From assembly GCF_002105555.1 (NCBI RefSeq), contig NZ_CP020612.1, positions 709,001 to 773,000 of the forward strand: a stretch of DNA of 64,000 nucleotides, given 5' to 3'. This DNA comes from Paracoccus contaminans. Lineage in GTDB: Bacteria; Pseudomonadota; Alphaproteobacteria; Rhodobacterales; Rhodobacteraceae. Both the position numbers and the translations under genes were made by a program. Shown here in pieces: positions 1 to 7,805 of this stretch (positions are counted from its first letter, which is position 1; every line of letters starts with the position of its first letter). Below the pieces are notes generated by a model. It did no database searches. It had not been told where the DNA came from and worked only from the letters and a program-made list of their open reading frames with translations.

Positions 1-997
1 AAGATTGACAAAGACAGGCTTTACACGCTGTGTGAGAAATTAACGCGGCATATCGGATCCAACGTCCCGGCCGCGCTTGAAAAGCGAGGGGGCCTTTCCG
101 ATTACCGCACCAATCCGTATGTCCTGATGACGGCGGCTAGTGTCACAAATCTGGACGAACCCGACGACTTCGCCCGCTTCCTTTTCAACAGCAAGCTTTA
201 CATGGCGCTGGAGACTTCCTTCGGAAAGTCCATTGAAGCAACGTTCGTGGTCAGTATCCGATCCGTTCGATGGTGAAATAGTCAGACCCGCCCGAAAAGA
301 TCGCAGAATTTACCGTCATTGCCGGACTGACGCAAGAGGAGAAGTCCCGGCAGCGCACCAGTTCTGTCTGGCGAGAAATTGACCGCAGTTGCGTTGTTGG
401 CTCACGGCGCTATATGACCTCGATCAAAAGCGGGCCTAACACGATCAACGATACGCAGGCCCAGGGCATGACCGCTGCCATACGGGACAATATCAGAGCC
501 TGGGCTTATCAGACCAAGATCAACTACTCCGAAACGGACTCGCTGGACGTTGTTCTTGGGCTCACCCACGGAACCGACAAAACAACGAACAACAAGGAAA
601 AACAAATCCTCGTAAAACTGCTGGAACACGGTTTTATCGAGGAAGATCGGGAAAACAAGCCGGCGTTCTTGTCGACCAGGAGACGAGAACGATCCGGGTT
701 TATCGCCGGATCGGCCGTGATTTATTGGCCTTCATAGGCCAGCCGGACGATCCGGCGTCCACTGATTTCGTTTTTCCGGAAATATTGTTTGGATTGGCGA
801 GGGCTTTGGCCCAAGGGGTTGAAAACAGCAGCATTGAGGAACGTGCCAACAGAAAGGTGTTGCTCTTGCCAGATGCACTGCGAAAGCTTCAGTTTCGCCG
901 AAACATACTGCCGCATTGGGTGCACCAAGACTTCAACGAAGATCAGCTATTTTGGTTCGTCATGGCCCTTAGCGCGCTTTATGACGAGGGCATTTAA
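1..997 (+). pseudogene. type II restriction endonuclease remnant (PmeII-like), 5' end outside window
   Basis: Three consecutive frames join into one protein. Frame 1 runs from the window edge (NPYVLMTAASVTNLDEPDDF) to about 245. Frame 3 follows to about 660 (WREIDRSC, YMTSIKSGPNTINDTQAQGM, LDVVLGLTHGTDKTTNNKE). Frame 2 finishes it to 997 (TRTIRVYRRIGRDLLAFIG). The joins need one extra base near 247 (GTGG to GTGGG) and one near 662. A TAG at 279-281 sits where TGG would read WSDPPEK. The layout and wording resemble what I remember of PmeII-family type II restriction enzymes; this is recognition by eye. No cognate methyltransferase lies downstream, so one would have to be upstream of the window. 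Base composition is visibly less GC-rich than everything after it, which suggests acquired DNA. Three lesions make it non-functional as read. Confidence 0.6.
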
Positions 998-1317
998 TTT
1001 CGACAGACAGGCACAAGTTATCTAGGCGGCAGTGACAGGTGCGGGCAGGCGGCATACCCGCGCGCTGAGCCGCTTGGGCGGGCGCATCGCCGCCTTGTTG
1101 CAAAGGCGGACAATGCGCACAATCGTTCCGGCCATCCAAGGGCCGCCGGGCGAGCTGGCCGACCCATAGGGCTTAGCTAACGGGCCAGAAGAGGGGGCAC
1201 AGCATTTCCTTAGTTGCCAACGGTATTGTTCCGAATGGATCGCCGCGGAAGGGCAATCGCATGGCCTGGATCCGCCAAGGCAGACTGCACCCCAGCCCGT
1301 TCGCAATCAGCCGGTTC
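998..1317. other. intergenic stretch without a recognisable gene
   Basis: Several short overlapping frames occur on both strands, but none shows a recognisable domain, a good ribosome binding site or consistent codon use. GC rises from the low value of the restriction-enzyme remnant to the high value of the chromosome within this stretch, so it probably contains the edge of the acquired segment. I see no terminal inverted repeats or transposase motif. Confidence 0.4.
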
Positions 1318-1640
1318 TGAGCGGGGTCGCGACCTTGGCTTCGTCTTGCACCATGCCAAGCGCGCCCATCGGCGCGGTGCATACCGGGAGGGGCAGCTTG
1401 CGGCCCGGCAGATCGACCGGCAAGCCCATATCGGGCGAGGTGCCGCACAGGCCCTGGGGCAGGACGTGCAAATCGTCAAGGGCGCGGCGATTTTCAGGCA
1501 GGGTCCATTCCGTGCCGGCCGCGCCTGCGACAAAGGAATGACGCACTTGGGCAAACCCTCTTTGCGGCTTCCTGCACGCGCTCGAGGCTGACGATCTCGA
1601 TCGGCCTTTCAGCGATCGAGGCGCCGGCTGGAAAGGCAGC
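1318..1640 (-). pseudogene. fragment of FMN-dependent alpha-hydroxy-acid dehydrogenase (N-terminal part)
   Basis: Reading the minus strand from about 1640 gives IAERPIEIVSLERVQEAA. After a shift of frame near 1565 it continues HSFVAGAAGTEWTLPENRRA, LDDLHVLPQGL, then LPLPVCTAPMGALGMV before losing homology near 1320. This is the N-terminal third of the lactate/glycolate oxidase type of FMN enzyme, where the LPV-x-x-APMG segment belongs to the FMN site. The catalytic His and the rest of the TIM barrel are absent. It lies downstream of the TRAP permease genes, on the same strand, so it may once have belonged to that operon. The upstream part (1641-1852) shows nothing recognisable. Confidence 0.55.
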
Positions 1641-1852
1641 GCATATGGCAGTCTGCGCGGCGGCCGATGCGGCGGAGGGTAGCGCGCCCAGTCAAAGGCG
1701 GTCGCGCAAGAGATTGCGGCGGCTCGCCTCCATGTCAGCTCAGCGCGGAGCGCTACGCGATGCAGCGCCCCAGCATTCGTTGCGAAGGCAGCGAGCAACC
1801 CGCAGGCCGGGGACGCTGGTTCCCGGCCTGCGGCGCAACACCCCGTATCAGG

Positions 1853-3145
1853 TCAGCTGACCATCCAAAGCGTGATTGCCGGGAATGCCACGAGCAATGC
1901 GAGGCGAACGAAGTCGGCCAGGATGAACGGCATGATGCCCCGCACCACGGTCGCCTGTTTCAGCCCCGGCACCGTCGCCTGCACGACGAACAGGTTCATG
2001 CCGACCGGCGGGGTGATCAGCCCGATCTCGGCCACCGTGACGACAAGCACGCCGAACCAGATCATGTCAAAGTTCAGCGCCACCGCGACCGGCGCCAGCA
2101 GCGGCACGGTCAGCAGCACCATGGACATCGAATCCATGAAGCAGCCCAGCACGATGTAGAACAGCAGGATCAGCACCATCACCACGGTCGGGCTGAGGCC
2201 CGAACTGGCGATCGCCCCCGCCAGCATCCGCGGCAGGCCGGTCGTTTCCAGGAAGAAGTTGAAGAACGACGCGCCGATGATGATGAGGAAGATCATTCCC
2301 GTCAGCGCCGCCGTCTCGCGCGCGATTTCGCGCAAGGTCGCGCCGGTGATGCTGCCCGCGATCAGTGCCAGGACGAAGGCGCCGAAGGCGCCGACGGCCG
2401 CCGCCTCGGTCGGCGAGAACCAGCCGAACTGGATGCCGCCGATCACGACGAAGAACAGCCCCAGCACCGGCCAGACCCGCCCGAACAGCGACGCGCGGGC
2501 GGCCCAGCCCATCCGCTCGGCCCGCGGGGCAAGCTCGGGGCGCATCCGCGCGCGGATCATCACCGCGCCGGCGTAAAGCACGGTCCCGAGGATGCCGGGG
2601 ATGATGGCCGCGACGAACAGCTTGCCGATCGAGGTCTGGGTCAGCAGGCCAAAGATCACCAGGATGATCGACGGCGGAATCAGCACGCCCAGCGTGCCCC
2701 CTGCCGCGACCGAGGCGGATGACAGGCTGTCGTCATAGCCATAGCGGCGCATTTCCGGCATCGCGACCCGGCCGATGGTCGCGACGGTCGCCAGCGACGA
2801 TCCGCAGATCGCGCCGAAGATTGCGCAGGCGCCGATGGTGGACACGGCCAAGCCTCCGCGCCAGTGGCCGAAAAAGCCGTTCACCAGCTCGAACAAAGAC
2901 CGAGACAGGCCGGCGCGGGCGGCAAACACGCCCATCAGCACGAACAGCGGGATGACGCTGAACGAATAGGGGAAGATGGATTCGAACGGCGAGGTGCCCA
3001 GAACATAGACCATCTGGTCCCAGCCGCCGGCCAGCCAGACGCCCCCCAGCCCCACGACGGCCATGGCCACCGCGACCGGCAGGCCGAAGGCGATCAGCAC
3101 CAGCGTCAGGATGAAGCCTACGATTCCCATTGTCGGCATCGACAT
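1853..3145 (-). CDS. dctM: TRAP transporter large permease subunit (DctM family)
   Basis: A 430-residue, almost entirely hydrophobic protein with about a dozen membrane segments, the usual size for the DctM subunit that forms the Na+-coupled channel of a tripartite ATP-independent periplasmic transporter. Family-typical stretches include GALFG-like FGAICGSSLATVATIG near residue 110, GTLGVLIPPSIILVIFG, and GLITPPVGMNLFV near the C terminus. It starts 12 bases after the dctQ stop and is the last intact gene of the operon that begins at hmgA. Together with dctQ and dctP it makes a complete importer, most often for carboxylates. The substrate cannot be read from this subunit; the aromatic-catabolic neighbours suggest an aromatic acid. 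Confidence 0.93.
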   Translation of the reverse strand: MSMPTMGIVGFILTLVLIAFGLPVAVAMAVVGLGGVWLAGGWDQMVYVLGTSPFESIFPYSFSVIPLFVLMGVFAARAGLSRSLFELVNGFFGHWRGGLAVSTIGACAIFGAICGSSLATVATIGRVAMPEMRRYGYDDSLSSASVAAGGTLGVLIPPSIILVIFGLLTQTSIGKLFVAAIIPGILGTVLYAGAVMIRARMRPELAPRAERMGWAARASLFGRVWPVLGLFFVVIGGIQFGWFSPTEAAAVGAFGAFVLALIAGSITGATLREIARETAALTGMIFLIIIGASFFNFFLETTGLPRMLAGAIASSGLSPTVVMVLILLFYIVLGCFMDSMSMVLLTVPLLAPVAVALNFDMIWFGVLVVTVAEIGLITPPVGMNLFVVQATVPGLKQATVVRGIMPFILADFVRLALLVAFPAITLWMVS

Positions 3146-3157
3146 GTTCGGCCCCCT

Positions 3158-3658
3158 TCAATGCGCTTGCGTGGAGATGACGGTGCGCCCGCTGGTCAGC
3201 CGGATCACGACCGCCAGCGCCGCCAGGATCGAGGCGGCGGCCCCGACCAGCAGCGGCACCCAGAAATAGCTCATCGGGATGCCCAGCTGCTGGGACTTGT
3301 CCCCCAGCAGGGCCTGCATCTGCCAGGCGCCAAAGCATTTCCACAGGATCATGGCCATCAGCCCCGCGGCGATCACCGCCGCCGCGGCCTGCAAAGCCCG
3401 CGCCGCGCCTGCGGGCATCCGTTCCAGCAGGAAATCGACCCCGACATGGGCGCCGGCGGAAAAGCCCCAGGGGATGCACAGCCACGCCCCGGCCATGACG
3501 AACAGCTGCACCAGATCGACGACGCCCACCACGGGCATCCCGAACCGCCGGCCGATCACGTCCGCCACGCTGACCGCGGCGGCGGCGCAATAGGACAGCA
3601 CCCCGATCGCGCCCAGAACTTCCATCAGGCGGTCGATGCCGCGCAACAGAGATTCCAT
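3158..3658 (-). CDS. dctQ: TRAP transporter small permease subunit (DctQ family)
   Basis: A 166-residue protein with four hydrophobic segments, matching the four-helix DctQ subunit that accompanies DctM in the inner membrane. The ATG at 3658 is chosen because a purine-rich site (GGGGGAGGGGGAG) lies directly before it; an upstream extension of the frame is antisense-like to dctP and has no support. RRFGMPVVGVVDLVQLFVM and the tryptophan-containing segment AWLCIPWGFSAGAHVGVDFL are typical of the family. It sits between dctP (62 bases upstream) and dctM (12 bases downstream) and is cotranscribed with them. Confidence 0.9.
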   Translation of the reverse strand: MESLLRGIDRLMEVLGAIGVLSYCAAAAVSVADVIGRRFGMPVVGVVDLVQLFVMAGAWLCIPWGFSAGAHVGVDFLLERMPAGAARALQAAAAVIAAGLMAMILWKCFGAWQMQALLGDKSQQLGIPMSYFWVPLLVGAAASILAALAVVIRLTSGRTVISTQAH

Positions 3659-3720
3659 CACTCCCCCTCCCCCAAAAGGGCTGAACGGCCCGCGCGAATG
3701 ATCCGCACGGGCGGGCTGCA

Positions 3721-4749
3721 TCATTTGGCCGGATGCGCGGCCTGGTATTCCGCGATCTTGTCCTGGAACGCCCTGTACAGCGCATCGGCGTCGGCGACGC
3801 CCTCGCCCTTGGCCGTTTCCAGATACTTGGTCAGCATCGGCGCCAGCGCCTCGCGCCAGCGGGCGCGTTCCTCGTCCGAGACCATGGTGATCTTGTGGCC
3901 CGCAGCCTCGGCCTCGGCCTTGCCGGCGGCGTCCCACTTGCTCCACCAGTCGCCGAACTTGGGCACCAGATTGTCGCCCGAGGCGTCGTCGATGCACTTG
4001 CGCACGTTGTCCGGCAGGCTGTCGTATTTCTTCTGGTTCATCACGAAGAAGAACGAGACGGTGTAAAAGCCCGCGTCCAGGTGGTCGGTCAGCACCTCGT
4101 TCAGGCCAAAGCTTTTTACCGGGTCCCAAGGGAACACGGTGCCGTCGATGACGTGGCGTTGCAGGTTTTCATACACCTCGCCCGGCGGCAGGGCCTGGGG
4201 CGTCGCGCCCAGATAGGTCAGCATTTCCGACACGGCGGGCGAAGGGGTGCGGATGCGCAGGCCCTTCATGTCCTCCATCGTCTCGACATGCTTGCCGTTG
4301 GTGTGCAGCAGACCGCCGTTATGGGCGTGCAGGGCCAGCACCTTCAGCCCCTTGTATTCGTCCTTGAGTTGCGTCGGATACAGCGACCACAGCGCATAGG
4401 TCGCCTCGGCCGCGTTGCGCGACAGGAACGGCATCTCGATCAGCGAGGTACGCGGAAAGCGGCCGCGCGGCGTGCCGGTCAGGCCGTGGGCGATATCCAC
4501 GACGCCGGCCAGCACCTGTTCCTGCTGCTTGGCGACGTTGCCCAGCTGCGTGCCGCCGGGCGAGATCTCGAACTTGACCTCGCCGCCCGTGCACTGGGTG
4601 ACCTGTTCGGTCCAGGGCAGGATGAAGTCGGTCTGGATGCCGTGCACCGCCGGCAGATAGTGCGACAGCTTCAGCACGGTCTCGGCCGAGGCGGGGACGG
4701 CCGAGGCAAGCGCGGCGACTGCTGTGGCGATGGTGGTGATGGTCTTCAT
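3721..4749 (-). CDS. dctP: TRAP transporter substrate-binding protein (DctP family)
   Basis: A 342-residue periplasmic protein. The start at 4749 has a strong site (GGGAGG, 4 bases spacing) and begins a Sec signal peptide that ends at VPASA-ETVLKLSHYLP. The mature part shows DctP landmarks: VAKQQEQVLAGVVDIAHG, MEDMKGLRIRTPSPAVSEML (the Arg in RIRTPS is in the position that normally pairs with the ligand carboxylate) and QALPPGEVYENLQRHVIDG. It follows the P450 gene by 23 bases and precedes dctQ, so it is part of the homogentisate operon. The conserved Arg favours an organic-acid ligand; the identity is inferred from context only. Confidence 0.92.
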   Translation of the reverse strand: MKTITTIATAVAALASAVPASAETVLKLSHYLPAVHGIQTDFILPWTEQVTQCTGGEVKFEISPGGTQLGNVAKQQEQVLAGVVDIAHGLTGTPRGRFPRTSLIEMPFLSRNAAEATYALWSLYPTQLKDEYKGLKVLALHAHNGGLLHTNGKHVETMEDMKGLRIRTPSPAVSEMLTYLGATPQALPPGEVYENLQRHVIDGTVFPWDPVKSFGLNEVLTDHLDAGFYTVSFFFVMNQKKYDSLPDNVRKCIDDASGDNLVPKFGDWWSKWDAAGKAEAEAAGHKITMVSDEERARWREALAPMLTKYLETAKGEGVADADALYRAFQDKIAEYQAAHPAK

Positions 4750-4772
4750 GATTCCTCCCGTTGGATCATTCT

Positions 4773-7061
4773 TCAGATGGACAGGACCAGCCGTCCGCGC
4801 GCCCGCGAACAGCAGGTGATGATGCGGTCGCCCGCCGCGCGTTCGGCGGCGGTCAGGACGCGGTCGCGGTGCTCGATCTCGCCGGACTGCACGCCGATCT
4901 CGCAGCTGCCGCACAGCCCTTCCTCGCAGTCGGACGGCACGTCCAGCCCCGCGCCGCGCAGCACGTCCAGCAGCGTGCGCCCGTCCGGCACCTCCAGCGT
5001 CAGGCCGCTGTCGGCGCAGACGGCGTTGAAGGGCTGGCCTTGCCCCAGCGCACCCGCATCGCCGCCGCCGGTGAAATGTTCGAAGGCGAGCGTCAGGTCG
5101 GGACGCGCCGCGACCAGCCGGTCCAGCTCCTCAAGCAGCCGCGCCGGGCCGCAGGCGGAAAGGCGCGTGCCGGGAGCCGCTTCGGCGACCAGCGCCGGCA
5201 GGTCGGCGCGCCCGCCATCGGCGGCGATGTGCAGATGCAGCGCGTCCCCATGATCGGCGCGGGCGCGATCCAGGAACGCCATATGCGCGGCAAACCGGCC
5301 GGCATAATGCAGCTGATAGGGCAGTCCCGCCGCCTTCAGCCGGTCGGCCATCGCCAGGATCGGGGTGATTCCGATGCCGCCCGCAATCAGGATATGCGCG
5401 GGCGCCGTCTCGTCCAGCCGGAAATGATTGCGCGGCCCGCGCACGGACAGCGTGGCGCCAGGGCGGGCGTTTTCGTGCATCCAGCGCGACCCGCCGCGGC
5501 CCGCATCCTCGCGCAGCACCGCGATCTGCCAATCGCCGCCGGGGCGGCCGCACAGCGAATAGCGCCGCCCTTCGCCGTCCGGCAGCACGATTTCCAGATG
5601 CGCGCCGGGGGTCCAGTCGGGCAGCGCCCGCCCCGAGGGATCGGACAGTGTGATCCCCAGCACGCCGTCCGCCAGCGGCCGCGCCTCGGTCACTGTCAGC
5701 TGCCGCTGGATCGCCTTGCGGTCCGGCGCGCCCACGGGAAAGTCGCGCGCCGGCGCGGTCTGCGCGGGGTTCAGCGCCGGGTTCCAGTGGACCCAGACCG
5801 CCTCGGGCCCGCGGAACGAGATGTTGGGCAGATAGGTGAACGCCTGATCCTCCAGCCGCAGATGCGGCAAGCGTCGCGACACTTCCTCGAGCATCACGGC
5901 CATTTCCATCCGGCCGAGGTTCTTGCCCATGCACTGATGCGCGCCATAGCCGAAGGTCAGGTGATCGGCCGCATTGTCGCGCCATATGTCCAGCGCGTCG
6001 GGGTTGTCGAACTGGCGCGGATCATGGTTGGCCGAGGCGGTGACCATCAGGATCTTGCCGCCCGCCGGGATCGTCACGCCCGCGACCTGCGCATCGGCCG
6101 TCGCCACGCGGCGCCACGCCACGACGCTGCCCGAATGGCGCAGGCATTCCTCGACCGCCGCCGGGATCAGCGCGGGATCGGCGCAGATCGCGTCCCACTG
6201 GGCGCGGTCTTCCAGCAGGCGGCGGAACATGTTGGCCGAGGCGAGCGCCGTCGTTTCATGCGCGGCCACGATGATCGCCATCATCATGGAATGCAGGTAG
6301 TTGTCGGTCACGATGTCCGGCATGACGCGGTTCTTCGCGATCATGTCATACATCCAGCCGTGCGGATGTTCGCCCGCATCGACGCGCGCGGCCATGCGGG
6401 CCAGCACCTCGCCCGAATAGGTCCAGAAGGCGGCGACGCCCTCGGCCACGGCGACCTGCTGATCGGGCGAAGGACGGCCCCAGGTGTTCACGGTATGGGC
6501 GACCGAAAAGCTGCGCAGCTTGTCCATGTCGTCCGGCGGCACGCCCAGGAAATGCAGCGCGACCGTCAGCGGCACGTCCCACAGCATGTCCGCGACCAGA
6601 TCGGACCGGCCCTTGTCCACAATCGCGTCCAGCCTGCCGCGCACCAGATCGCGCACCATCGGGCGATGGGCCGCCAGCGCATGGGGGGTGAAGGCGTCCA
6701 GCAGGACGCGGCGGCGGGCCATGTGGGCCGGCTCGTCCTCATTCACCAAGGTGCGGTTCATGGCATAGTTGGCGCGGGCCAGCACCTCGACCGCCTCGGG
6801 CGAGGGCGGGGTGATCTTTTCCAGCGCGTTGGCCGGGGAAAACAGGATCGGGTCGCGGAAGATCGCCTTGATGTCGTCATAGCGGCTGACGACCCAGTAT
6901 CCCAGCGGCTCGCTGAAGAACACCGGCTCGGATTCCCGCGACCAGCGCAGCGCCTCGGCCGGGTCGGCCTGATAGGCCGGGCCGAAGGGATCAAAGCTGC
7001 GCCCTGCCTCGCTACCGTGGAAGGGACAGGCAAAAGGGGTCGGCTGTGCCGCGCCGTCCAT
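4773..7061 (-). CDS. self-sufficient cytochrome P450 with PFOR-type reductase (CYP116B-like)
   Basis: Counted from the internal ATG at 7061 (GAAGGGGG lies 13 bases upstream) the protein has 762 residues, the size of CYP116B enzymes. Residues 1-430 are the P450: the I-helix region contains AAHETTALASANMFRRL, and the heme loop is LTFGYGAHQCMGKNLGRMEM with Cys377 as thiolate ligand. A phthalate-dioxygenase-reductase part follows: RRYSLCGRP (FMN), then GGIGITPILAMADRL (NADH), and at the end CEEGLCGSC with Cys712, 717 and 720 plus a later Cys for a plant-type 2Fe-2S cluster. It hydroxylates using NAD(P)H without partner proteins. Its place among hmgA, maiA and fahA suggests ring hydroxylation of an aryl acid to homogentisate; that is inference. 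Confidence 0.9.
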   Translation of the reverse strand: MDGAAQPTPFACPFHGSEAGRSFDPFGPAYQADPAEALRWSRESEPVFFSEPLGYWVVSRYDDIKAIFRDPILFSPANALEKITPPSPEAVEVLARANYAMNRTLVNEDEPAHMARRRVLLDAFTPHALAAHRPMVRDLVRGRLDAIVDKGRSDLVADMLWDVPLTVALHFLGVPPDDMDKLRSFSVAHTVNTWGRPSPDQQVAVAEGVAAFWTYSGEVLARMAARVDAGEHPHGWMYDMIAKNRVMPDIVTDNYLHSMMMAIIVAAHETTALASANMFRRLLEDRAQWDAICADPALIPAAVEECLRHSGSVVAWRRVATADAQVAGVTIPAGGKILMVTASANHDPRQFDNPDALDIWRDNAADHLTFGYGAHQCMGKNLGRMEMAVMLEEVSRRLPHLRLEDQAFTYLPNISFRGPEAVWVHWNPALNPAQTAPARDFPVGAPDRKAIQRQLTVTEARPLADGVLGITLSDPSGRALPDWTPGAHLEIVLPDGEGRRYSLCGRPGGDWQIAVLREDAGRGGSRWMHENARPGATLSVRGPRNHFRLDETAPAHILIAGGIGITPILAMADRLKAAGLPYQLHYAGRFAAHMAFLDRARADHGDALHLHIAADGGRADLPALVAEAAPGTRLSACGPARLLEELDRLVAARPDLTLAFEHFTGGGDAGALGQGQPFNAVCADSGLTLEVPDGRTLLDVLRGAGLDVPSDCEEGLCGSCEIGVQSGEIEHRDRVLTAAERAAGDRIITCCSRARGRLVLSI

Positions 7062-7805
7062 CACCGCATCGCCCCCTTCGTCGCGCCGTGCCCGACTGTG
7101 CCATTTTTCGTTTCTGTTGCAACAGACTTTTCCCCGCCCGGCGACCTGCGCCGGTGCGCCGTCCGGTGCAAAGCGATCCGGGTGTGCGGCGGCAAAGGCG
7201 GGATGGATTTCGCAGGCCGCTTCGACCGCGCGGATGCGGGTCAGATGCGTGTAATCCACGCCCCAGCGCGCGGCATTGTAAAGCTGCGGGATCAGTGTGC
7301 AGTCGGCCAGCCCCGGCGCATCGCCGTGGCAGAACCGGCCGGTGAAGCCGGGATGGTCCAGCAGCCTTTCGACCGACTCGAGCCCGCGGGCGATGTTCTC
7401 GCGGTTCCAGCGGACGCGGGCGTCCGGCCCGCCCAGCGCCTCGACCCGCGACAGGACCGAGGGGTTGGACAGCGGATGGATCTCGCAGGCGACGGCCAGC
7501 GCGAGGGCGCGCACGCGGGCGCGGCCGGCGGGGTCCGCGGGCAGCAGGGCGGGATCGGGTCGGGTCTCGTCCAGATAGCCGATGATCGCCAGCGACTGCG
7601 TCAGCACCAGCCCGTCGATCTCCAGCGTCGGGACCAGCCCCTGCGGGTTGACGGCCATGTTGGCCGCCCCCCGCTGCTCGCCCGCCAGCAGATCGACCGG
7701 CACGCGGTCATAGGCGATGCCCTTCAGCGCCAGCGCGATCCGCACCCGATAGGATGCGGATGAGCGCCAGTAATCATGCAGGACCGGCCGTTCCACCGCC
7801 GTCAT
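4773..7805 (-). CDS. maiA: maleylacetoacetate isomerase (GST zeta class), frame open into the downstream P450
   Basis: The ATG at 7805 overlaps the fahA stop as ATGA. Residues 1-215 are a zeta-class glutathione transferase: YWRSSASYRVRIALALKG carries the SSxSxRVR glutathione motif, then NPQGLVPTLEIDG and QSLAIIGYLDE. The enzyme isomerises maleylacetoacetate to fumarylacetoacetate, between HmgA and FahA. Normal proteins stop after about 215 residues. Here no stop occurs, and the frame continues through a poorly conserved 33-residue linker into the P450 at residue 249, for a total of 1010 residues. Either this is a natural isomerase-P450-reductase fusion, or the maiA stop has been lost while the P450 starts internally at 7061. 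The linker DNA holds a regulatory-looking motif (7110-7123), which favours independent P450 translation. Confidence 0.8.
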   Translation of the reverse strand: MTAVERPVLHDYWRSSASYRVRIALALKGIAYDRVPVDLLAGEQRGAANMAVNPQGLVPTLEIDGLVLTQSLAIIGYLDETRPDPALLPADPAGRARVRALALAVACEIHPLSNPSVLSRVEALGGPDARVRWNRENIARGLESVERLLDHPGFTGRFCHGDAPGLADCTLIPQLYNAARWGVDYTHLTRIRAVEAACEIHPAFAAAHPDRFAPDGAPAQVAGRGKVCCNRNEKWHSRARRDEGGDAVMDGAAQPTPFACPFHGSEAGRSFDPFGPAYQADPAEALRWSRESEPVFFSEPLGYWVVSRYDDIKAIFRDPILFSPANALEKITPPSPEAVEVLARANYAMNRTLVNEDEPAHMARRRVLLDAFTPHALAAHRPMVRDLVRGRLDAIVDKGRSDLVADMLWDVPLTVALHFLGVPPDDMDKLRSFSVAHTVNTWGRPSPDQQVAVAEGVAAFWTYSGEVLARMAARVDAGEHPHGWMYDMIAKNRVMPDIVTDNYLHSMMMAIIVAAHETTALASANMFRRLLEDRAQWDAICADPALIPAAVEECLRHSGSVVAWRRVATADAQVAGVTIPAGGKILMVTASANHDPRQFDNPDALDIWRDNAADHLTFGYGAHQCMGKNLGRMEMAVMLEEVSRRLPHLRLEDQAFTYLPNISFRGPEAVWVHWNPALNPAQTAPARDFPVGAPDRKAIQRQLTVTEARPLADGVLGITLSDPSGRALPDWTPGAHLEIVLPDGEGRRYSLCGRPGGDWQIAVLREDAGRGGSRWMHENARPGATLSVRGPRNHFRLDETAPAHILIAGGIGITPILAMADRLKAAGLPYQLHYAGRFAAHMAFLDRARADHGDALHLHIAADGGRADLPALVAEAAPGTRLSACGPARLLEELDRLVAARPDLTLAFEHFTGGGDAGALGQGQPFNAVCADSGLTLEVPDGRTLLDVLRGAGLDVPSDCEEGLCGSCEIGVQSGEIEHRDRVLTAAERAAGDRIITCCSRARGRLVLSI
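7110..7123. promoter_or_regulatory. candidate regulator site at the maiA-P450 junction
   Basis: GTTTCTGTTGCAAC here matches GTTTCTTATGCAAC in the hmgA promoter (13167-13180, other strand) at 12 of 14 positions. It includes the palindrome GTTGCAAC and lies in a locally AT-richer patch 49 bases upstream of the P450 ATG. The same regulator, perhaps the MarR protein at 13223-13693, may act at both places. I do not see a clear -35/-10 pair. Confidence 0.35.

Noticed and set aside
1000..1300. Possible insertion-sequence end near the restriction-enzyme remnant
   Set aside because: I found no terminal inverted repeat, target duplication or transposase motif.
2864..4066. Long plus-strand frames opposite the TRAP genes, and many others such as 4761-7763, 7754-10900 and 11681-13156
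   Set aside because: They are antisense to clearly identified genes. Their translations are rich in Arg, His, Gln and Gly from reverse reading of high-GC codons, and they have no domain motifs.
7075..7140. Possible sigma54 promoter (TGGCAC) before the P450
   Set aside because: The -12 element at the required distance is missing (GGCAC instead of TTGC-type, spacing off by one).
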